64,000 nucleotides of DNA from Sinomonas atrocyanea (lineage in GTDB: Bacteria > Actinomycetota > Actinomycetes > Actinomycetales > Micrococcaceae): positions 3,286,001-3,350,000 of the forward strand of contig NZ_CP014518.1 in the NCBI RefSeq assembly GCF_001577305.1, written 5' to 3'. Made by a program: the position numbers and the translations under genes. A model generated the notes under the pieces. It saw only the letters and a list, made by a program, of their open reading frames with translations. It searched no databases and was not told where the DNA came from. This document shows positions 59,895 to 64,000 of this stretch, piece after piece (the stretch's first letter is position 1; each line of letters starts with the position of its first letter).

Positions 59895-61495
59895 GCTCGG
59901 CAACGGGCCCTGCCCAGCCGCCCCGGGCGCTCGTGCTGTGGTTCCCGGACTGGCCCCTCGTGGCCGCGCACCTGGCCGGGGAGGTGCCGGACCAGGCCGC
60001 GGCGGCCGTGATCGAGAAGGGCCTCGTGTCCGTGTGCTCCGCCCCGGCGCGGGCCGCCGGCGTGGCCCGGGGCCTGCGGGTGCGCGAGGCGCAGGCGCGC
60101 TGCCCCGAGCTCGTCAAGGTTCCCGCGGACCCGGAGCGCTCGGCCCGGGAGTTCGAACCCGTGGTGCGGGCCCTCGAGACCGCCGTCCCGGGCGTGCAGG
60201 TGCTCCGCCCCGGCCTGTGCGCCCTCAGGGCACCGGGCGCGGCCCGCTACTACGGCAGCGAGCAGGGTGCCGGGGGCGCCGCCCTCGAGGCCGTCTCCCG
60301 GCTGGGGCTCGAGGCCCGGGCGGGGATCGCGGACTCGGTCTTCGCCGCGGAACAGGCCGCGCGGGGCACCCAGGAGCTCTCTCCCCTGCGGATCGTGGAG
60401 CCGGGCGCCTCGGCCCGGTTCCTCGCGCCCCTGCCCGTCGCGGCCCTCGGCGATGCGAAGATCGCCTCCCTCCTGACGCGGCTGGGCCTGCGCACCCTCG
60501 AGGACTTCGCGGCGCTGCCCGCCGCCGAGGTCCGCTCCCGATTCGGCGCCGAGGGCCTCGCCGCCCATGCCCGGGCACGGGGCCGGGACCCCCGGCCCGT
60601 CCTGCCCCGGGTCCCGCCGGAGCCGCTCGACCGCTCGGCGGACTTCGAGCCCGGGCTCGAGCGCATCGACCAGATCGCGTTCGCCCTCCGCCCGGTCGCC
60701 GAGGACCTCGTCGCCGGGCTCGTGCGCGCGGGGCTCGCCTGCACGCAGCTGCGGGTGCAGATCACCGACGACGCCGGGGGCCGCTCCGAGCGCTCGTGGG
60801 GGCACCCGCACCAGTTCGGGCCCGGCGACGCGGTCGACCGGGTCCGCTGGCAGCTGCAGTCCGGCGGCCCCGAGGGCGCGGCCCGGCACCGCACCCCGTG
60901 GCGCTCCACGGGCGAGGCGCTGGCGGCCCCGGTGGTCCAGATCCGCCTGGCCCCGGAGCGGGTGGACCTCCTCGGGCGGCGCACCCAGACGCTGTTCGGC
61001 GGCGTGGACGAGCGGCTCGACCACGGCCTGCACCGCCTCCAGACGATGCTGGGGCACGGATCGGTGCTGCAGCCGGCCGCGGCCGGCGGCCGGCTCCTGG
61101 CAGAGCGCTGCCTTCTCGTGCCCTGGGGCGAGGAGGCCCCGGCCGGGACCTCGGACCTCGCCTCCCGGCCGTGGCCGGGGGCCGTCCCGCCGCCCCTGCC
61201 CGCCACGGTCTTCCCCGAACCCCTGCCCGTCGCGCTGTTCGGCGACGATGCGCGCCCCCTCGAGGTGGACGACCGCGGGCACCTCGCCTCCGCGCCGGCC
61301 TGGTTCTCCCCGGACCCGGGCACGGCCCGGCGCGCTGTGCGCAGCTGGGCAGGGCCCTGGCCGCTGCGCGAGAGGTGGTGGGACGTGGAAGGGAGCCGGC
61401 GGGCGGAACGCTTCCAGATCCTCGACAGCGAGGGAGAGGCCTGGCTGCTGCTGGGCGAGGACGGCCGATGGTGGGCCGAGGCCCGGTACGACTGA
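59891..61495 (+). CDS. imuB: ImuB, catalytically inactive Y-family polymerase homologue
   Basis: A 534-residue hub protein that links DnaE2 to the sliding clamp. The N-terminal part (VLWFPDWPLVAAHLAGEVPD) corresponds to the palm, but the catalytic acidic cluster of active Y-family enzymes is not present, as known for ImuB. Conserved segments include RGLRVREAQARCPEL, KIASLLTRLGLRTLEDFAAL and FEPGLERIDQIAFALRPVAE (little-finger region), then GRRTQTLFGGVDERLDHGLHR. The GTG start overlaps imuA by 4 bp. The stop codon lies within a triple degenerate repeat. Confidence 0.9.
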   Translation: MSSATGPAQPPRALVLWFPDWPLVAAHLAGEVPDQAAAAVIEKGLVSVCSAPARAAGVARGLRVREAQARCPELVKVPADPERSAREFEPVVRALETAVPGVQVLRPGLCALRAPGAARYYGSEQGAGGAALEAVSRLGLEARAGIADSVFAAEQAARGTQELSPLRIVEPGASARFLAPLPVAALGDAKIASLLTRLGLRTLEDFAALPAAEVRSRFGAEGLAAHARARGRDPRPVLPRVPPEPLDRSADFEPGLERIDQIAFALRPVAEDLVAGLVRAGLACTQLRVQITDDAGGRSERSWGHPHQFGPGDAVDRVRWQLQSGGPEGAARHRTPWRSTGEALAAPVVQIRLAPERVDLLGRRTQTLFGGVDERLDHGLHRLQTMLGHGSVLQPAAAGGRLLAERCLLVPWGEEAPAGTSDLASRPWPGAVPPPLPATVFPEPLPVALFGDDARPLEVDDRGHLASAPAWFSPDPGTARRAVRSWAGPWPLRERWWDVEGSRRAERFQILDSEGEAWLLLGEDGRWWAEARYD

Positions 61496-61544
61496 GGCCG
61501 GTACGACCAGAGCCGGCGACGACTGAGAACTGAGGGAGGAACCG

Positions 61545-64000
61545 ATGGGGTGGACCAATCCGCCGATCCCCTGGCGGCAGCTCCACGACATCCTCGACGG
61601 CAAGGAGGTCACCGCGGACGAGCTCCGCGGACGCACCGGAGCCGGCCGGGCCCCGGTCGAGCACGACGGCGGGGACAGCCCGGCCTGGTCCCGCAAGCGC
61701 GGCCCCTACATCCCCCTCCCCGCGCTCTCCGGCGGACCCCGCGCCGGGGGCGGGGACGGAACCGACGCCCAGGCTGCGGGCGCGCACGACGGCGGCCGGT
61801 CGCCGTCGTCGGTCGGCTCGCCCGCGGCCGTGCCCTACGCGGAGCTGCACGTCCACTCGCACTACAGCTTCCTCGACGGGGCATCCTCGCCGGAGGAGCT
61901 CGTGGAGGAGGCCGTGCGGCTGGGCCTGTCCGCGATCGCCATCACGGACCACGACGGCTTCTACGGGGCGGTGCGCCTCGCCGAGGCCGCCGAGGCCTAC
62001 GGGCTGGCCACCGTGTTCGGCGCCGAGCTCTCGCTGGGCCTGTCCGCCCCGCAGAACGGGCGGCCTGACCCGGAGGGCGAGCACCTGCTCGTCCTGGCCC
62101 GCGGTGAGGAGGGGTACCACCGGCTGGCCGGGGCCATCACCGCCGGGCAGCTCGCCCGGGAGGCGGAGAAGGGCCGGCCCGTGTTCGTCCTCGAAGACCT
62201 CGCCGAGCGCCTGCGCGGGCACTGCGTGGTACTCAGCGGGTGCCGCAAGGGCGTGGTCCGCAGGGCCCTCGTCGACCACGGGGAGGCGGCCGCCGAGCGC
62301 GCCGTCCGGACGCTCGTGGAGCTGTTCGGCCACGACGGGGTCGCCGTGGAGCTCTACGACCAGGGCAGCCCGCTCGACACCGACCACAACGACGTCCTCG
62401 CCGCCCTCGCCGCCCGCCTGGACCTGCCGTGCGTGGCCACGAACGCGGTGCACTTCGCCGCACCGTCCCGGCACCCCCTCGCGACGGCGCTCGCGGCGGT
62501 GCGCGCCCGGCGCAGCCTCGACGAGCTCGACGGCTGGCTGCCCGCCACCGACGGCGCGCACCTGCGCAGCGGGGCCGAGATGGCGCACCGGTTCGCGCGC
62601 TATCCCGGCGCGGTGGAGAACACCGTGCGCCTCGCCGGAGCGCTGGCCTTCCCCCTGCGCTCCGCCCGCCCGAGGCTGCCGAAGCAGGAGGTCCCGGAGG
62701 GCAGCACGCCGATGTCCCACCTGCGGGACCTCGTGGAGCTCGGCCTCGCGGACCGGTACGGCGTCCCGGGACCCGGCTGGCGGGGGCCCGTGCCGCCCGA
62801 GGAGGTCCGCGAGCGCCTCGAGAAGGAGCTCGCGGTGATCGAGAAGAAGGACTTCCCGGGCTACTTCCTCATCGTGCACGAGATCGTCCAGTTCGCCCGC
62901 AGCCGGGGCATCCTCTGCCAGGGCCGCGGCTCGGCGGCCAACTCGGCCGTGTGCTACCTGCTGGGGATCACGGCGGTGGACAGCATCGCGTACCGGCTGC
63001 CGTTCGAGCGGTTCCTCTCGAGCCTGCGCGAGGAGGAGCCGGACATCGACGTCGACTTCGACTCGGACCGGCGCGAGGAGGTCATCCAGCACGTGTACGC
63101 GAAGTACGGCCGCGCCAACGCCGCCCAGGTCGCCAACGTGATCAGCTACCGGCCCAAGAACGCGGTGCGGGACGCGGCCAAGGCCCTGGGCTACGGCCCC
63201 GGACAGCAGGACGCCTGGTCCAAGCGGCTCGAGCGGTGGGACGCCCTCTCGGCCGCCGGGTCCGACGACGCCGACGGCATCCCGCCACGCGTCGTGGCCC
63301 TCGCCGAGCAGTTCCTCGGCTACCCGCGCCACCTGGGCATCCACTCCGGCGGCATGGTGCTCACGGAGCGGCCGGTGGGCGAGGTGGTGCCGATCGAGCA
63401 CGCACGCATGGAGAACCGGACGGTCCTGCAGTGGGACAAGGACGACTGCGAGTGGATGGGCCTGGTCAAGTTCGACCTGCTCGGCCTCGGGATGCTCGCG
63501 GCCCTCCAGTACTGCTTCGACCTGGTCGAGGAGCACTTCGGGGTGCGCTGGCGGATCGAGGACCTCCCCAAGGAGGAGCCCGCCGTCTATGACATGCTGT
63601 GCCGCGCCGACTCGGTGGGCGTGTTCCAGGTCGAGTCGAGGGCGCAGATGAGCACGCTCCCGCGGCTGCGGCCCCGGTGCTTCTACGACCTCGTGGTGGA
63701 GATCGCCCTCATCCGGCCCGGGCCGATCCAGGGCGGCGCGGTCCACCCCTACATCCGCCGGCGTGCGGGCGAGGAGCCGGTGACCTACCCGCACCCGCTG
63801 CTCGAGCCGGTGCTCGAGCGCACCTTGGGGGTGCCCCTGTTCCAGGAGCAGCTCATGCAGATGGCCATGGCGATCGGCGGCTGCACGGCCGAGGACGCCG
63901 ACCTGCTGCGCCGGGCGATGGGCTCCAAGCGAGGGGTCGAGAAGATCGGGAGCCTGAAGGAGAAGCTCTTCGCCGGCATGGCCGCGAACGGGCTGACGCC
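61545..64000 (+). CDS. dnaE2: DnaE2 error-prone DNA polymerase III alpha, 3' truncated by window
   Basis: The ATG at 61545 has GGGAGGA 4-10 nt upstream; the frame is open to the window end (818 codons; the family is ~1,050-1,150). The PHP domain begins with YAELHVHSHYSFLDGASSP, AIAITDHDGFYG and VVLSGCRKGVVRRAL. The polymerase active site includes GRGSAANSAVCYLLGITAVD and EEPDIDVDFDSDRRE with the catalytic Asp pair, and FLGYPRHLGIHSGGMVLTE and RRAMGSKRGVEKIG follow. It carries out translesion synthesis with ImuA' and ImuB after DNA damage. Confidence 0.95.
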   Translation, partial: MGWTNPPIPWRQLHDILDGKEVTADELRGRTGAGRAPVEHDGGDSPAWSRKRGPYIPLPALSGGPRAGGGDGTDAQAAGAHDGGRSPSSVGSPAAVPYAELHVHSHYSFLDGASSPEELVEEAVRLGLSAIAITDHDGFYGAVRLAEAAEAYGLATVFGAELSLGLSAPQNGRPDPEGEHLLVLARGEEGYHRLAGAITAGQLAREAEKGRPVFVLEDLAERLRGHCVVLSGCRKGVVRRALVDHGEAAAERAVRTLVELFGHDGVAVELYDQGSPLDTDHNDVLAALAARLDLPCVATNAVHFAAPSRHPLATALAAVRARRSLDELDGWLPATDGAHLRSGAEMAHRFARYPGAVENTVRLAGALAFPLRSARPRLPKQEVPEGSTPMSHLRDLVELGLADRYGVPGPGWRGPVPPEEVRERLEKELAVIEKKDFPGYFLIVHEIVQFARSRGILCQGRGSAANSAVCYLLGITAVDSIAYRLPFERFLSSLREEEPDIDVDFDSDRREEVIQHVYAKYGRANAAQVANVISYRPKNAVRDAAKALGYGPGQQDAWSKRLERWDALSAAGSDDADGIPPRVVALAEQFLGYPRHLGIHSGGMVLTERPVGEVVPIEHARMENRTVLQWDKDDCEWMGLVKFDLLGLGMLAALQYCFDLVEEHFGVRWRIEDLPKEEPAVYDMLCRADSVGVFQVESRAQMSTLPRLRPRCFYDLVVEIALIRPGPIQGGAVHPYIRRRAGEEPVTYPHPLLEPVLERTLGVPLFQEQLMQMAMAIGGCTAEDADLLRRAMGSKRGVEKIGSLKEKLFAGMAANGLT

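Noticed and set aside
60762..63794. A 1,010-codon open frame on the minus strand
   Set aside because: Antisense to imuB and dnaE2, no recognisable domain, no RBS; a shadow of high-GC coding sequence.

Overview
The window looks like a chromosomal segment of a high-GC actinobacterium, probably of the Micrococcaceae (Arthrobacter/Sinomonas-like); that genus-level guess is inference. Supporting signs are the strong G/C third-position bias, mycothiol synthase (mshD), an orphan GlnR, a Nudix/histidine-phosphatase MutT1 fusion, hadA/hadB-type dehydratases beside murB, an ImuA-ImuB-DnaE2 mutasome, and many leaderless genes with a TANNNT box 6-7 nt before the start codon. It is mostly core and metabolic genome. 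One clear insertion sequence is present and no prophage or CRISPR was seen.

Layout. 1-3.4 kb: tandem PspC/LiaF-like envelope-stress cassette, apparently duplicated. 3.5-5.3 kb: pfkA and a GNAT protein. 5.4-13.0 kb: a DHA2 drug exporter and a ~2,020-residue surface protein of Ig/cadherin-like and FN3 repeats. 13.2-16.5 kb: ankyrin protein, YgfZ-like protein, nitrobindin, membrane proteins. 16.6-18.6 kb: glnR and mshD, separated by a structured noncoding stretch. 18.57-19.65 kb: an intact IS481-family element inserted over the mshD stop codon with a 6-bp target duplication. 19.7-24.3 kb: ppk1-mutT1, then thyA-folA. 24.4-27.3 kb: an unusual four-gene WXG100 locus, an effector-like protein flanked by two paralogous EspG-like proteins and followed by a two-TM protein. 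27.4-31.1 kb: asd, an AbiEi/DUF559 protein and an AlkZ-like protein. 31.2-37.3 kb: a fatty-acyl degradation operon (3-hydroxyacyl-CoA dehydrogenase, acyl-CoA dehydrogenase, acyl-CoA synthetase, thiolase) with a TetR gene upstream and a candidate operator on the promoter. 37.3-40.7 kb: murB, an MFS protein, hadB-hadA. 40.7-44.8 kb: arsR-sulP, a frame-disrupted gene, a CitE-like lyase, a small protein. 44.9-49.6 kb: PPOX protein, GH13 glucosidase divergent from a ROK regulator, acyltransferase. 49.7-50.0 kb: tRNA-Met and tRNA-Thr. 50.1-56.4 kb: DEAD-box helicase, MOSC protein, KdpDE-like two-component system, cytochrome b. 56.5-59.1 kb: metB and cystathionine beta-synthase. 59.2-64.0 kb: SOS-controlled imuA-imuB-dnaE2, the last gene cut by the window end.

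Functional links: thyA-folA supply dTMP and recycle folate; cbs-metB interconvert homocysteine, cystathionine and cysteine; the fad cluster forms one beta-oxidation unit; the imu cassette carries a LexA-like box inside its promoter spacer. The most novel-looking item is the 24.4-27.3 kb WXG100 locus; its EspG resemblance is read from sequence pattern only.
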